A DNA stretch of 64,000 nucleotides from NCBI RefSeq assembly GCF_000758605.1, contig NZ_CP009282.1, forward strand, positions 5,828,001 to 5,892,000. Reading direction: 5' to 3'. Within the stretch, counting starts at the first letter, position 1, and every line of letters starts with the position of its first letter. The notes under the pieces are model-generated. The model ran no database searches, had not been told where the DNA came from, and worked only from the letters and a program-made list of their open reading frames with translations. Position numbers and translations under genes: made by a program. This DNA comes from Paenibacillus sp. FSL R5-0912 (GTDB taxonomy: Bacteria > Bacillota > Bacilli > Paenibacillales > Paenibacillaceae). Positions 53,204 to 62,314 of this stretch are shown piece after piece.

Positions 53204-53246
53204 AGGGAAAGCCAAAACACGGGATGCCCCGGTTTTGACCTTCCCC
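53204..53246 (-). terminator. Hairpin between dnaK and dnaJ
   Basis: CAAAAC-CGGG pairs with CCC-GTTTTG around CATC, extended by GGGAAGG/CTTTCCC; on the minus strand the stem is followed by CTTTCCCTTTAAA. It may be a partial terminator or mRNA-processing site, limiting dnaJ. Confidence 0.55.
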
Positions 53247-53276
53247 TCTCACCAAATAGAAACTTATCGTTTAAGG

Positions 53277-55124
53277 TTAACCTTGATTCTTCTCATCGTC
53301 AACCACTTCATAATCAGCGTCTACCACGTTGTCTTTCTTGGCATTGCCTTCAGAAGCTCCCTGGCCGCCTTCAGCGCCTTGCTCAGCTTGTGCAGCCTGT
53401 TCATACAGCTTCACAGACAACTGCTGTACGATCTCATTCAGCGCCTCTGTAGCGGCAGTGATTTCTTCCAGGTTGTCGGTTTCAAGGGAAGCCTTCACTT
53501 TGTCTTTGGCTTCATTGGCTTTCTCGATTTCGGAAGCATCGACTTTGTCAGCCAGGTCCTTGATGACTTTGTCCGTGGAGTATACGAGCTGGTCAGCGTT
53601 GTTCTTTGCTTCTACCAGTTCTTTACGCTTACGGTCTTCCTCAGCATGCAGCTCGGCATCCTTCATCATCTGTTCTACTTCAGCATCGCTCAGGCCGCTT
53701 GAAGAAGTGATAGTGATCTTCTGGCTCTTGTTGGTGCCTTTATCCGTAGCAGATACGTTAACGATACCGTTGGCATCGATGTCGAAGGTTACTTCGATCT
53801 GCGGTACACCGCGCGGTGCCGGTGGAATCTCGTTCAGCATGAAGCGTCCCAGTGTCTTGTTGCCGTTCGCCATCTGGCGCTCACCCTGCAGCACGTGGAT
53901 TTCCACGCTTGGCTGGCTGTCAGCGAAGGTCGAGAACACCTGCGATTTGCTTGTAGGGATCGTAGTGTTGCGCTCGATCATCTTTGTGAATACGCCGCCT
54001 GCAGTTTCAATACCGAGGGACAGCGGAGTTACGTCAAGCAAGACTACGTCTTTAACATCACCAGTCAGCACACCCGCTTGAACAGCAGCACCAAGGGCTA
54101 CTACTTCATCCGGGTTAACGCCTTTGTGAGGCTCTTTGCCTGTAAGCTTCTTGATTGCATCCTGTACGGCAGGAATACGAGTGGAACCGCCGACCAGCAC
54201 GATTCTGTTCAGATCAGCAGGCGTCATACCGGCATCGCTAAGCGCTTGACGGGTTGGTCCCAGCGTACGCTCTACCAGGCTTGCAGTCAGTTCGTCGAAC
54301 TTGGCACGGGTCAGGTTGACCTCCAAGTGCTGAGGTACTCCGTCAACAACCGTGATGAACGGCAGCGATACAGTAGTTGTCAGTACGCCAGACAGCTCTT
54401 TTTTCGCTTTTTCTGCAGCGTCTTTCAGACGTTGTACAGCCGCTTTGTCCTTGCTCAGGTCAATGCCTTGCTCTTTCTTGAATTCAGCCACGAGATAATC
54501 CATAACCAGCTGGTCAAAATCATCCCCGCCCAGACGGTTGTCACCGCTGGTAGCTTTGACTTCGAAGAAGCCGTCGCCCAGTTCGAGGATCGATACGTCG
54601 AATGTACCGCCGCCAAGGTCATAGACAAGGATCGTCTGGTCTTCGGATTTCTCCAGACCGTATGCAAGTGCTGCTGCCGTTGGCTCGTTGACAATACGCA
54701 GAACTTCGAGACCGGCAATCTTGCCCGCATCCTTCGTAGCTTGACGTTGGCTGTCATTAAAATATGCAGGAACCGTAATAACCGCCTGGGTTACTGTCTG
54801 GCCCAGATAGGCTTCGGCATCGGATTTCAGCTTCTGGAGAATCATCGCCGAAATTTCCTGTGCGGAGTAGTCTTTGCCGTCAATGCTTTCTTTGTGGTTC
54901 GTACCCATGTGGCGCTTAATGGAAGCGATGGTACGGTCCGGGTTCGTAATGGCCTGGCGTTTCGCTGTTTCACCGACGATACGCTCGCCGTCTTTCTTGA
55001 AGCCTACCACCGACGGGGTTGTACGCGCGCCTTCCGGATTCGGGATAACGACGGCTTCGCCGCCTTCCATAACGGCAACGCAAGAGTTGGTGGTTCCAAG
55101 GTCAATACCGATAACTTTACTCAC
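53277..55124 (-). CDS. dnaK: Chaperone protein DnaK (Hsp70)
   Basis: A 615-residue Hsp70. The ATPase domain has KVIGIDLGTTNSCVAVMEGG-type N-terminus, VYDLGGGTFDVSIL, VLVGGSTRIPAVQ and the linker DVVLLDVTPLSLGIET. The substrate-binding domain and lid follow, with the acidic tail VVDADYEVVDDEK. The start is GTG at 55124, 9 nt after GGAGG; the frame runs on to 55169 without another site. It works with GrpE and DnaJ, in the HrcA/CIRCE-controlled operon. Separated from grpE by 111 nt. Confidence 0.98.
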   Translation of the reverse strand: MSKVIGIDLGTTNSCVAVMEGGEAVVIPNPEGARTTPSVVGFKKDGERIVGETAKRQAITNPDRTIASIKRHMGTNHKESIDGKDYSAQEISAMILQKLKSDAEAYLGQTVTQAVITVPAYFNDSQRQATKDAGKIAGLEVLRIVNEPTAAALAYGLEKSEDQTILVYDLGGGTFDVSILELGDGFFEVKATSGDNRLGGDDFDQLVMDYLVAEFKKEQGIDLSKDKAAVQRLKDAAEKAKKELSGVLTTTVSLPFITVVDGVPQHLEVNLTRAKFDELTASLVERTLGPTRQALSDAGMTPADLNRIVLVGGSTRIPAVQDAIKKLTGKEPHKGVNPDEVVALGAAVQAGVLTGDVKDVVLLDVTPLSLGIETAGGVFTKMIERNTTIPTSKSQVFSTFADSQPSVEIHVLQGERQMANGNKTLGRFMLNEIPPAPRGVPQIEVTFDIDANGIVNVSATDKGTNKSQKITITSSSGLSDAEVEQMMKDAELHAEEDRKRKELVEAKNNADQLVYSTDKVIKDLADKVDASEIEKANEAKDKVKASLETDNLEEITAATEALNEIVQQLSVKLYEQAAQAEQGAEGGQGASEGNAKKDNVVDADYEVVDDEKNQG

Positions 55125-55235
55125 TGTAATTTGCCTCCTCAGACATAAGGTGAAGCCCCGGGGCTTCAACCATTCATATTGTTATTGTGGTGTAACGTTG
55201 TTTTCATAAAATAATGCTCACTTATATAGACAGAA

Positions 55236-55826
55236 CTACATGCTGACTTTGACCATGGCCGGACGAAGAACTTTATCTTTCAGGAGATAGCCCTTCTGGA
55301 CTTCTTCTGTCACGATGCCTTCCTCGTGCTCCTCGCTCTCCACCTGCATGATCGCCTGATGATATTCAGGGTTAAAAGGCTGTCCCACCGTTTCCATAGC
55401 TGTAAGTCCTTCAGACTTAAGTACCCCGTCCAGCTGACGGAAAATCATATTGATGCCTTTGGTGAACGCCTCGGAATCTGCGCCTGCCGGAGATGTAGCC
55501 AATGCACGCTCGAAATTGTCGAGTACCGGAAGCAATTCAGTTACGAGCTTGGAAGTCGCATATTGCGCCAGCTCTTCCTTTTCCTTCTGTGTGCGGCGGC
55601 GGAAGTTATCGAAATCAGCCTGTACACGCAGTGCGCGCGCCTGATGTTCATTCGCAAGCTCCTGCAGCCGTCCGAAATCCTCTCCACTGCCTGAAGCCGC
55701 CTCGCCGGCCTCTTCAGCCGTAAATGTGCCAGTGCCTTCTGCAGCTTCCGCCTCATCAGCAGCCTGGTTCTCATTTATGGAGGGATCATTCTGTTCTTTC
55801 ATTTCCTGAACCTCTTCCTCTTTCAA
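55236..55826 (-). CDS. grpE: Nucleotide exchange factor GrpE
   Basis: A 196-residue GrpE, with an acidic disordered N-terminus (about 1-50), a long helix (FGRLQELANEHQARALRVQA and DFDNFRRRTQKEKEELAQYA), and the C-terminal beta domain (GQPFNPEYHQAIMQVES, VTEEVQKGYLLKDKVLRPA). The start is TTG at 55826, 10 nt after AAGGAGG. ATG eight codons on is weaker. It stands 49 nt after hrcA and 111 nt before dnaK in the heat-shock operon. Confidence 0.96.
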   Translation of the reverse strand: MKEEEVQEMKEQNDPSINENQAADEAEAAEGTGTFTAEEAGEAASGSGEDFGRLQELANEHQARALRVQADFDNFRRRTQKEKEELAQYATSKLVTELLPVLDNFERALATSPAGADSEAFTKGINMIFRQLDGVLKSEGLTAMETVGQPFNPEYHQAIMQVESEEHEEGIVTEEVQKGYLLKDKVLRPAMVKVSM

Positions 55827-55875
55827 GTTGTCTTCACCTCCTTATCATCATTCACCGTAATCAATTACGCTCTGT

Positions 55876-56907
55876 TCACTTATACCAGTGTGCCAGCATC
55901 GCTGTCAAATCCCGGGACAGAATCCCCAGAATGCCCATTACGCGCGCATACTCCATCCGGGTCGGACCCAGGATACCGATGCTCCCCAGCGCCTTGCCAT
56001 CCAGCGAATAGGTAGCGGTAATCAGACTGCAGTTCGCAAAAGCATCATGCTTATTCTCTGTACCAATGCGCACTTGCATCCCTGTTCCGCCGCTTGCCGG
56101 GGTCAGCATTTTGAGCAGGGTTGGCGTCTCTTCCAGCAGGTCCAGAATATTCTTCACCTTGTCGACGTCCTTGAACTCCGGCTGGGTCAGCATATTCGTT
56201 GCTCCGCTGAGATAGATGCGCTGTTCATGGTCACTTTCGAGCGCCGTGTCCAGCACCTGCATTAATTCTTCATAGTGGGAGATGTGACGCTGCATTTCCT
56301 CACCCAGCTCGGAATAGAGCTGGCTCTTCAGCTTATAGAGCGGTACATTCACCAGCTTGCTGTTCAGCAGATTGACAACCTTCTCCATCTCGGATACAGA
56401 AATATCCGGAGGAAGGTTGACGATCTTGTTCTCCACCTGCCCCGTGCTGGTAACGATAATCGCCACCGCAGTGTTGTCATCGAGCGGAAGCAGCTGAAAG
56501 TGGCGCAATGAAGTATGAAAAACCTCCGGTCCCAGCAGGATGGAAGTATAATTCGTCATATTGGAAAGAATCATTGCCGCATGTTGGATAACCTGCTCTG
56601 TCGCATTCAGCTTCTCGGCGAAAAAAGCGCGGATCGTGCCCAGTTCGGCCGTTTCGGCGGAATTCCACGGTACCAGATGGTCCACATAATAGCGGTAGCC
56701 CTTATGAGAAGGGATTCTCCCTGCCGAAGTATGAGGTTGTTCCAGGTATCCCAGGTCCTCAAGATCAGCCATTTCGTTGCGGATCGTTGCAGGACTGTAG
56801 CCTACATCGCCGCGTTTCGAGATACTGCGCGAGCCTACCGGCTCAGCGGAAAGAATATAATCATCTACGATTGCATTCAGTATCATTCTCTGGCGTTCAG
56901 TTAACAT
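55876..56907 (-). CDS. hrcA: Heat-inducible transcription repressor HrcA
   Basis: A 343-residue repressor of class I heat-shock genes, which binds CIRCE. The N-terminal winged-helix domain is seen as LNAIVDDYILSAEPVGSRSI followed by GYSPATIRNEMADLEDLGYL. The GAF-like and dimerisation parts follow, ending with GILGPTRMEYARVMGIL. Full length. The ATG at 56907 has AGGAGG 8 nt upstream. A perfect CIRCE lies 35 nt before it, showing autoregulation. First gene of hrcA-grpE-dnaK-dnaJ. Confidence 0.97.
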   Translation of the reverse strand: MLTERQRMILNAIVDDYILSAEPVGSRSISKRGDVGYSPATIRNEMADLEDLGYLEQPHTSAGRIPSHKGYRYYVDHLVPWNSAETAELGTIRAFFAEKLNATEQVIQHAAMILSNMTNYTSILLGPEVFHTSLRHFQLLPLDDNTAVAIIVTSTGQVENKIVNLPPDISVSEMEKVVNLLNSKLVNVPLYKLKSQLYSELGEEMQRHISHYEELMQVLDTALESDHEQRIYLSGATNMLTQPEFKDVDKVKNILDLLEETPTLLKMLTPASGGTGMQVRIGTENKHDAFANCSLITATYSLDGKALGSIGILGPTRMEYARVMGILGILSRDLTAMLAHWYK

Positions 56908-56941
56908 GTTATTCCCTCCTATCGGCTGTGGCTCCGATTCG

Positions 56942-56968
56942 TTAGCACTCTAGTCAGATGAGTGCTAA
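56942..56968 (-). promoter_or_regulatory. CIRCE operator (HrcA-binding site)
   Basis: TTAGCACTC, nine bases, GAGTGCTAA: a perfect match to the CIRCE consensus. It lies between the promoter and the hrcA start. Confidence 0.97.
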
Positions 56969-56979
56969 CCACTATTACA

Positions 56980-57009
56980 AAAATACCAAACTGACCTTGG
57001 CATTGTCAA
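56980..57009 (-). promoter_or_regulatory. Sigma-A promoter of the hrcA operon
   Basis: On the minus strand TTGACA (57004-57009) and TATTTT (56980-56985) are 18 bp apart, directly before CIRCE. The -35 is perfect, the -10 is weak, as suits a repressed heat-shock promoter. Confidence 0.75.
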
Positions 57010-57131
57010 GTCAGTTTCACAAATCACAAAGCACTGCCGGATGCATTTTTTTCAAGATAAAACCATTATTTCGGATATGCCCCCGCAACCATTCATCCGC
57101 TTCATCGTCAGATAGAACAGGGGGTGATGAA

Positions 57132-57845
57132 ATGCGCTTGATGAAATCATGGTTATTTGCCATATCCGCAGTGATCCTATGTGTGCTGTTGCTTACGGCC
57201 TATACAGTGAAAACTACTCAGAACAAGTGTTACTTTGGCGAAGTGGATTATGCATCCGTCCTGCAATGGAATGGTGTCCTTTATGGCGGTGATACGGATA
57301 GTGATCTCAGCGGACTGAGCAAAGGGAAGGCTATCGGCAAGGTTACCTACAGCAAATCCGAGCACAGGTGTCCCCGTAAGAAGATGCAGGATGGAGATGC
57401 CACGAATCTGAAGACAGGTACACAGCTCTATGAAGCCGTGGGCTATAAGGTGTCGGCAAGAATCTGGGCGGGGGACCAGCTCTATGAGGCGTACAGCAAC
57501 CCTACAGCCAGAACCCTCAACGATCTGCTGGATGCTGAGGGCAAAATACAGACCGTCCGTTTCATCAGCGGCAATGACGGTTCTGACCTGATGGACTTTA
57601 CTCCGGAGGCCAACGCCATATTTATCCGTGAATTCCCCAAGCTGAAATACATCCCGCAAGAGGAATTATCCAAGCAGACGAAAAGCTGGGTAGGCAATCT
57701 GTACTGGATGGAAATTGAAATGAAAGACGGGTCCACCAGAAGGATTACCTATAATACAATGTTTCCTTCATTTCACTCTGCATATGCCACTCCGGAGCTG
57801 GCCGAGCTGATAGAGCAGCAGCGCAAGCTTATTTATGCCAGGTAA
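57132..57845 (+). CDS. Hypothetical membrane-anchored or exported protein
   Basis: A 237-residue protein of unknown function. An N-terminal hydrophobic helix (WLFAISAVILCVLLLTAYTV, about 6-25) could be a signal peptide or anchor. The outer part is mixed alpha/beta (KCYFGEVDYASVLQWNGVLY, SEHRCPRKKMQDGDATNLKT) with cysteines in KCYF and HRCPRK that could pair. No enzyme motif was recognised. The frame is open from 56958, but ATG 57132 has GGGGG 7 nt upstream. It is divergent from hrcA and stands alone; not part of the B. subtilis order. Confidence 0.8.
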   Translation: MRLMKSWLFAISAVILCVLLLTAYTVKTTQNKCYFGEVDYASVLQWNGVLYGGDTDSDLSGLSKGKAIGKVTYSKSEHRCPRKKMQDGDATNLKTGTQLYEAVGYKVSARIWAGDQLYEAYSNPTARTLNDLLDAEGKIQTVRFISGNDGSDLMDFTPEANAIFIREFPKLKYIPQEELSKQTKSWVGNLYWMEIEMKDGSTRRITYNTMFPSFHSAYATPELAELIEQQRKLIYAR

Positions 57846-57878
57846 CCGGTCAACAGCATGTGTGTGCGAAGCAGAATT

Positions 57879-57975
57879 GTTGTATGTTATACAACTTGAA
57901 TGCTTAGATAGGCAGGTGTTCAGGCGGATTATGGGCAAGAATATAAGGTAAATGTTGTATAATGCGCAGGATTTC
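57879..57975. repeat. GTTGTA/TACAAC palindromes, locus C
   Basis: A perfect 7-bp-arm palindrome GTTGTATGTTATACAAC (57879-57895), and 59 bp on GTTGTAT, five bases, GCAGGATTTC (57954-57975). The latter matches 13851-13875 (minus strand) at 18 of 22 positions. No gene lies in 57846-58144. Confidence 0.75.
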
Positions 57976-58059
57976 TCATCGAGAAGTTCTTGCGACAACA
58001 GCAGCACAGATCCAAATATTCACTATACAGAGTGAAGTGTGACGTCCTCTTATCCGCGC

Positions 58060-58105
58060 AAAAAAACCACTCCCCCGGAGCTTCCGATCCGTAGGGCAGT
58101 GGTTT
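58060..58105 (-). terminator. Intrinsic terminator after the ArgA-like gene
   Basis: AAACCACT-C-CCC pairs with GGG-C-AGTGGTTT; on the minus strand TTTTTT follows. It lies 40 nt after the stop. Confidence 0.85.
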
Positions 58106-58144
58106 CTTATTATATAGGTTGCCGCAGAACCTGTGGCCCCCGGA

Positions 58145-58654
58145 TTAATCCAATCTCTTCAGCACAGCGATTTCATCGCAGGCATGCTGCTTCTTGCAGT
58201 GCACACAATCAGTCCAGACCTTCTCCGGGAAAATCTCCTTCTCCACCACATCGAAGCCGTTTCTGAGGAAGAAATCCACGGCATAGGTCAAAGCCATAAT
58301 CTTCGGGATTTTCTGGCGTCTGGCTTCTTCCGTCAGCTTCTCCAGAATCATCGAGCCTACGCCTTTACCCTTGCCTTCATCGCGCAGACCGATCGAACGC
58401 ACCTCTACGAGGTCGCTTCCGAGTCTGAACAAGGATCCGCAGCCGACAAATCTGCCGCCGATTTCGGCAATCACGAACTGATCAATCTGGCGGGCCAGTG
58501 CTTGCCTGGAACGGGGCAGCATAATTCCGCGCTGAGCGTATTCCTCTATCATCAGATACAGCGGCTCTACATCCTCCACTGTAGCATTTCTGCATATCAC
58601 TTGCTGATCTCCCGCAGGAGATGCCTTGCGGAACATATCCGTTTTGACAAGCAC
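58145..58654 (-). CDS. N-acetyltransferase (amino-acid N-acetyltransferase type)
   Basis: A 169-residue GNAT protein of the ArgA-like, single-domain kind found in Firmicutes and Clostridia, possibly acetylating glutamate; the substrate is inferred only from family resemblance. It has NATVEDVEPLYLMIEEYA, RSIGLRDEGKGKGVGSMILE for acetyl-CoA binding, and the typical tail FPEKVWTDCVHCKKQHACDE with cysteines. The start is GTG at 58654, 9 nt after GAGGGG. It lies between hemW and hrcA on the same strand, with its own terminator. Confidence 0.85.
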   Translation of the reverse strand: MLVKTDMFRKASPAGDQQVICRNATVEDVEPLYLMIEEYAQRGIMLPRSRQALARQIDQFVIAEIGGRFVGCGSLFRLGSDLVEVRSIGLRDEGKGKGVGSMILEKLTEEARRQKIPKIMALTYAVDFFLRNGFDVVEKEIFPEKVWTDCVHCKKQHACDEIAVLKRLD

Positions 58655-58728
58655 TTTGACTCACCCCTCGTTGTTAATATGAATAAATATACAACAGAGT
58701 GAATTACAATTCAAGGGGTATTTTAAAA

Positions 58729-59901
58729 TTAAACTTCTGTCAAAGCACCGACAAATTCTCCAAATACATCGTTGCCGAATAGGATTCCCTGCTTGCTCAG
58801 ACGATAGGTGTCCCCGGCCTGCTCCAGCAGTCCGGCCTTAAGCATTTTATGCAGCGATCCCGCAAAAATATCCTCCAGCGACTTCCCGAATTGTGAGCGG
58901 AATGCCGTATCCGACACCCCTTCGCGCATCCGCAGGCCAACCATCATGAAATCCTCCATCGCCTCCTGCTCGGAGATAGGGAAGCTGTCCAGACGCGGCA
59001 GCCCGCTGCGCGTAGCCTCATTATACGGGTTAACGCCCTTGATATTCATATGCCGCTGCCTGCCCACATATCCGTGCGCTCCGGCACCGAGGCCATAATA
59101 ATCCTCGTTGCGCCAGTAGGTAATATTGTGGCGGCTCTCCATCCCCGGCTTGGCGAAGTTGCTGATCTCATATTGCGTATATCCTGCAGCTTCCATGGTG
59201 GACATAAGCAGCAGATACATCGCCAGCTCATCCTCTTCATTCGGCAGGGGAAGTTTGTTCTTATTGAATAGAGTGTGGAACAGCGTGTTCTCCTCAACCT
59301 TAAGACTATAGATAGAATAGTGGGGAAGATCCAGTGCCAGCGCCTTGTCGATGCTCTCTCTCAGCATATCCACCGTCTGGTTCGGCAGGCCGAACATCAG
59401 ATCCAGCGAAAGATTATCCAGCCCGGCCGCGCGGGCATTCTCCAGACTGCGGTAGACATCATCCACATCATGAATGCGGCCAATTCCGCTCAGCAGCTCA
59501 TTCTGGAACGCCTGAACGCCGAAGCTGACCCGGTTGACGCCGCCTTCCTTCATTACTCTGAGCTTATCTATATCGGTAGTGCCGGGATTAGCTTCCATAG
59601 AGAACTCGATATTCTCATCCCACTGCGGGAAGTGTCTGCGGACCGATTGCAGGAAATATGCCATCTCATCAGGTTTTAGCACAGTAGGCGTACCGCCGCC
59701 GACAAAAATGGTCTTGATTATACCGGGAGGCGTGTTCTTCACGGTCAATTCCATCTCACGGTCAAGGGCATACAGATACTCCATGACCGGCTGGTCCTTC
59801 AGGACATAGGAATTGAAATCGCAGTAGAAGCACTTATTGGTGCAAAAAGGGATATGAATATATACGGCCTCAGGGGGACGGCCATTGTTTGCTGGGTTCA
59901 T
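58729..59901 (-). CDS. hemW: Radical SAM heme chaperone HemW
   Basis: A 390-residue HemN-like protein. The cluster motif is CTNKCFYCDFNSY; GGGTPT and VNRVSFGVQAFQNELLSGIGR follow, and the C-terminal HemN domain is present. HemW proteins act as heme chaperones rather than coproporphyrinogen oxidases: the motif has CxxxCxxC without the extra cysteine typical of HemN (family knowledge). The ATG at 59901 has AAGGAG 7 nt upstream. It follows lepA, as in B. subtilis (lepA-hemN-hrcA), but 376 nt of repeats separate them. Confidence 0.95.
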   Translation of the reverse strand: MNPANNGRPPEAVYIHIPFCTNKCFYCDFNSYVLKDQPVMEYLYALDREMELTVKNTPPGIIKTIFVGGGTPTVLKPDEMAYFLQSVRRHFPQWDENIEFSMEANPGTTDIDKLRVMKEGGVNRVSFGVQAFQNELLSGIGRIHDVDDVYRSLENARAAGLDNLSLDLMFGLPNQTVDMLRESIDKALALDLPHYSIYSLKVEENTLFHTLFNKNKLPLPNEEDELAMYLLLMSTMEAAGYTQYEISNFAKPGMESRHNITYWRNEDYYGLGAGAHGYVGRQRHMNIKGVNPYNEATRSGLPRLDSFPISEQEAMEDFMMVGLRMREGVSDTAFRSQFGKSLEDIFAGSLHKMLKAGLLEQAGDTYRLSKQGILFGNDVFGEFVGALTEV

Positions 59902-59957
59902 AGCTGTCTCCTTTGTTCTATTAAATGTAAAACTGTTTGCAGCCTCTGCTGCTGAAA

Positions 59958-60100
59958 AGCAAGTGGAAACGGCTTTGCCGTCCTCTGTAAAGAGCTTACG
60001 CTTCCGGAGCAGCGATACTACGTATCGCTTTCAGGTACCGTTTCAGCGAGAAATAGAAGGATACGTTATCATGTGAAACATATACATTCTTATAATTTAA
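59958..60100. repeat. GAAACGGCT stem-loop element, copy 2
   Basis: Begins AAGTGGAAACGGCT and ends ATACATTCTTATAATTTAAG. Its middle is enlarged by hairpins (AGCGATACTACGTATCGCT at 60010-60028) before GTACCGTTTC, a CGAGAAAT box (60047-60054) and the AT-rich tail. It aligns with copy 1 at both ends. The region 59902-60277 has no gene. Confidence 0.75.
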
Positions 60101-60156
60101 GAAGAAACGGCTGCGCCGCCCTGCTTAGGGCGACACCCGTTTCTGCGAGAAATAAG
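60101..60156. repeat. GAAACGGCT stem-loop element, copy 3
   Basis: GAAGAAACGGCTGCGCCGCC, CTGCTTAGGGCGACACCCGT, TTCTGCGAGAAATAAGC: the same stem start, GTTTC and CGAGAAAT box as copies 1 and 2, with a shorter loop. It is adjacent to copy 2, so the two form a tandem pair. Confidence 0.7.
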
Positions 60157-60205
60157 CGATAATTATATTCTTCATCCTGTTTCTCCGGGAAATACAATAT
60201 TTCCA

Positions 60206-60233
60206 GAAAAGGGAAGCCCTAAGGCTTCCCTTG
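60206..60233 (-). terminator. Intrinsic terminator after lepA
   Basis: AAGGGAAGCC pairs with GGCTTCCCTT around CTAA; on the minus strand TTTT follows. A second hairpin, TGTCAGCTCC/GGAGCTGACA (60251-60272), lies between it and the lepA stop. Confidence 0.85.
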
Positions 60234-60277
60234 CAGGTCTATAACCCAGCTGTCAGCTCCAAGGAGCTGACACGCTG

Positions 60278-62089
60278 CTACTCAATCTGAAGCACAGCCA
60301 TGAACGCTTCCTGCGGCACCTCTACGCTGCCGACTTGCTTCATGCGCTTCTTACCTTCCTTCTGCTTCTCCAGCAGCTTCCGCTTACGCGAAATGTCACC
60401 GCCGTAGCATTTAGCCAGTACGTTCTTGCGCATCGCCTTAACAGTCTCACGCGCAACCACCTTCGTGCCGACGGATGCCTGGATCGGCACCTCGAACATC
60501 TGGCGCGGGATTATACCGCGCAGCTTCTCGCAGATGACCCGGCCGCGGTTATACGCGCGGTCGCGGTGAACGATGAAGGACAACGCATCGACCTGTTCAT
60601 TGTTGAGCAGGATATCCATCTTCACCAGATTCGACTGGCGGTACCCGGAAATCTCATAATCGTAGGAAGCATAACCCTTTGTTCCAGATTTCAGCTGATC
60701 GAAGAAGTCATAGACAATCTCGGACAGCGGAATCTCATACGTGATGGTTACACGGTTCGTATCCAGATACTCCATGTTAACGAATTCGCCGCGTTTGTTC
60801 TGGCAAAGCTCCATAACTGTACCTACGAAGTCGTTCGGTACAATAATTCCTGCCTTCACATATGGCTCTTCAATGAAGTCAATCGTCCCGATCTCCGGAT
60901 AATGCGACGGATTGTCGATCTGAATGGTCTCACCGTTAGTCAGCTTGATGCGGTAAATAACGCTTGGTGCTGTAGTAATCAGCGGCAGATTGAACTCGCG
61001 CTCAATCCGCTCCTGAATGATCTCCATGTGCAGCAGTCCAAGGAAGCCGCAACGGAAGCCAAAGCCCAGAGCACTGGAGCTCTCCGGCTCGAAGCTAAGT
61101 GAAGCATCGTTCAGCTGCAGCTTCTCCAGCGCTTCACGCAGATCATTATAATCAGAGGTCTCAATCGGATACAGACCGCAGTAGACCATCGGATTGATCT
61201 TGCGGTAGCCCGGCAGCGGTTCAGGCGTCGGATTCTTGGCATCCGTCACCGTGTCACCGACACGCGTGTCGCCTACATGCTTAATCCCGGCCACAATGAA
61301 CCCGACATCGCCGATGTTCAGTTCAGGCACAATGGTCATACGCGGCATGAATGCTCCGACTTCGATAACTTCAAAGGTTTTGTCGGTTGCCATCATCTTA
61401 ATCTTGGAACCGGCACGGATACTTCCGTCCATAACGCGGACATAGACGATAACGCCTTTGTACGGGTCATAGTGGGAATCGAAGATTAGAGCCTTGAGCG
61501 GTTCTTCGGAGTTGCCTGTCGGCGCCGGAACCTGCTTAACGACCTGCTCCAGAATCTCCTTGATGCCGATGCCTGCTTTGGCCGAAGCCAGAACAGCTTC
61601 GCTCGTATCCAGCCCGATTACATCCTCAATCTCCTGCTTCACCCGGTCAGGATCGGCATTCGGAAGGTCAATCTTGTTGAGCACCGGAAGAATCTCCAGA
61701 TTGTTATCGAGTGCCAGATACACGTTAGCCAGGGTCTGGGCTTCAATTCCCTGTGCTGCATCCACTACCAGCAGTGCGCCTTCGCAGGCGGCAAGACTTC
61801 GGGATACCTCATAGGTGAAATCGACATGCCCCGGTGTATCAATCAGATTCAGATAATAATCCTGTCCATCGTCGGCACGATAGGTCAGGCGTACAGCCTG
61901 CAGCTTAATGGTGATACCGCGTTCTCGTTCCAGGTCCATTTGATCGAGTACCTGCTCCTGCATTTCACGCGAAGTGAGCGCACCTGTATACTCCAGAATA
62001 CGGTCAGCCAGTGTCGATTTGCCATGGTCTATATGTGCAATAATCGAGAAATTGCGGATTTGTTGTTGTCGTTTCTGAACGTCAGTCAT
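60278..62089 (-). CDS. lepA: Elongation factor 4 (LepA)
   Basis: A 603-residue translation GTPase that back-translocates or remodels stalled ribosomes (family knowledge). The G domain has IAHIDHGKSTLADRIL, LIDTPGHVDFTYEVSRSLAA, and VLNKIDLPNADPDR. The C-terminal domain, specific to LepA, ends RKRKLLEKQKEGKKRMKQVG, full length. The ATG at 62089 has GGGGGTAAGGA directly upstream. Promoter at 62127-62155; two hairpins close the gene. Confidence 0.98.
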   Translation of the reverse strand: MTDVQKRQQQIRNFSIIAHIDHGKSTLADRILEYTGALTSREMQEQVLDQMDLERERGITIKLQAVRLTYRADDGQDYYLNLIDTPGHVDFTYEVSRSLAACEGALLVVDAAQGIEAQTLANVYLALDNNLEILPVLNKIDLPNADPDRVKQEIEDVIGLDTSEAVLASAKAGIGIKEILEQVVKQVPAPTGNSEEPLKALIFDSHYDPYKGVIVYVRVMDGSIRAGSKIKMMATDKTFEVIEVGAFMPRMTIVPELNIGDVGFIVAGIKHVGDTRVGDTVTDAKNPTPEPLPGYRKINPMVYCGLYPIETSDYNDLREALEKLQLNDASLSFEPESSSALGFGFRCGFLGLLHMEIIQERIEREFNLPLITTAPSVIYRIKLTNGETIQIDNPSHYPEIGTIDFIEEPYVKAGIIVPNDFVGTVMELCQNKRGEFVNMEYLDTNRVTITYEIPLSEIVYDFFDQLKSGTKGYASYDYEISGYRQSNLVKMDILLNNEQVDALSFIVHRDRAYNRGRVICEKLRGIIPRQMFEVPIQASVGTKVVARETVKAMRKNVLAKCYGGDISRKRKLLEKQKEGKKRMKQVGSVEVPQEAFMAVLQIE

Positions 62090-62126
62090 TCCTTACCCCC
62101 ACAGACAGCCTAATGTTAATCCTCTT

Positions 62127-62155
62127 ATTATAACAGTACGGGCTTCACCCATCAA
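62127..62155 (-). promoter_or_regulatory. Sigma-A promoter of lepA
   Basis: On the minus strand TTGATG (62150-62155) and TATAAT (62127-62132) are 17 bp apart and lie about 38 nt before the lepA start. Confidence 0.75.
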
Positions 62156-62314
62156 TCCCGCCAGCTGCAGGAAAATAAAGAAACACCCGGGGCAGCCAAA
62201 AATCACAGGAGAATCCGTAAAAAAAGAACAGCTGCACGCTCCAACTTAAGCGGCAACCGTTGCATAATGGCATATTTACTTTCGAAGTCTGTCCGGCAGC
62301 ATACATACACCTCT

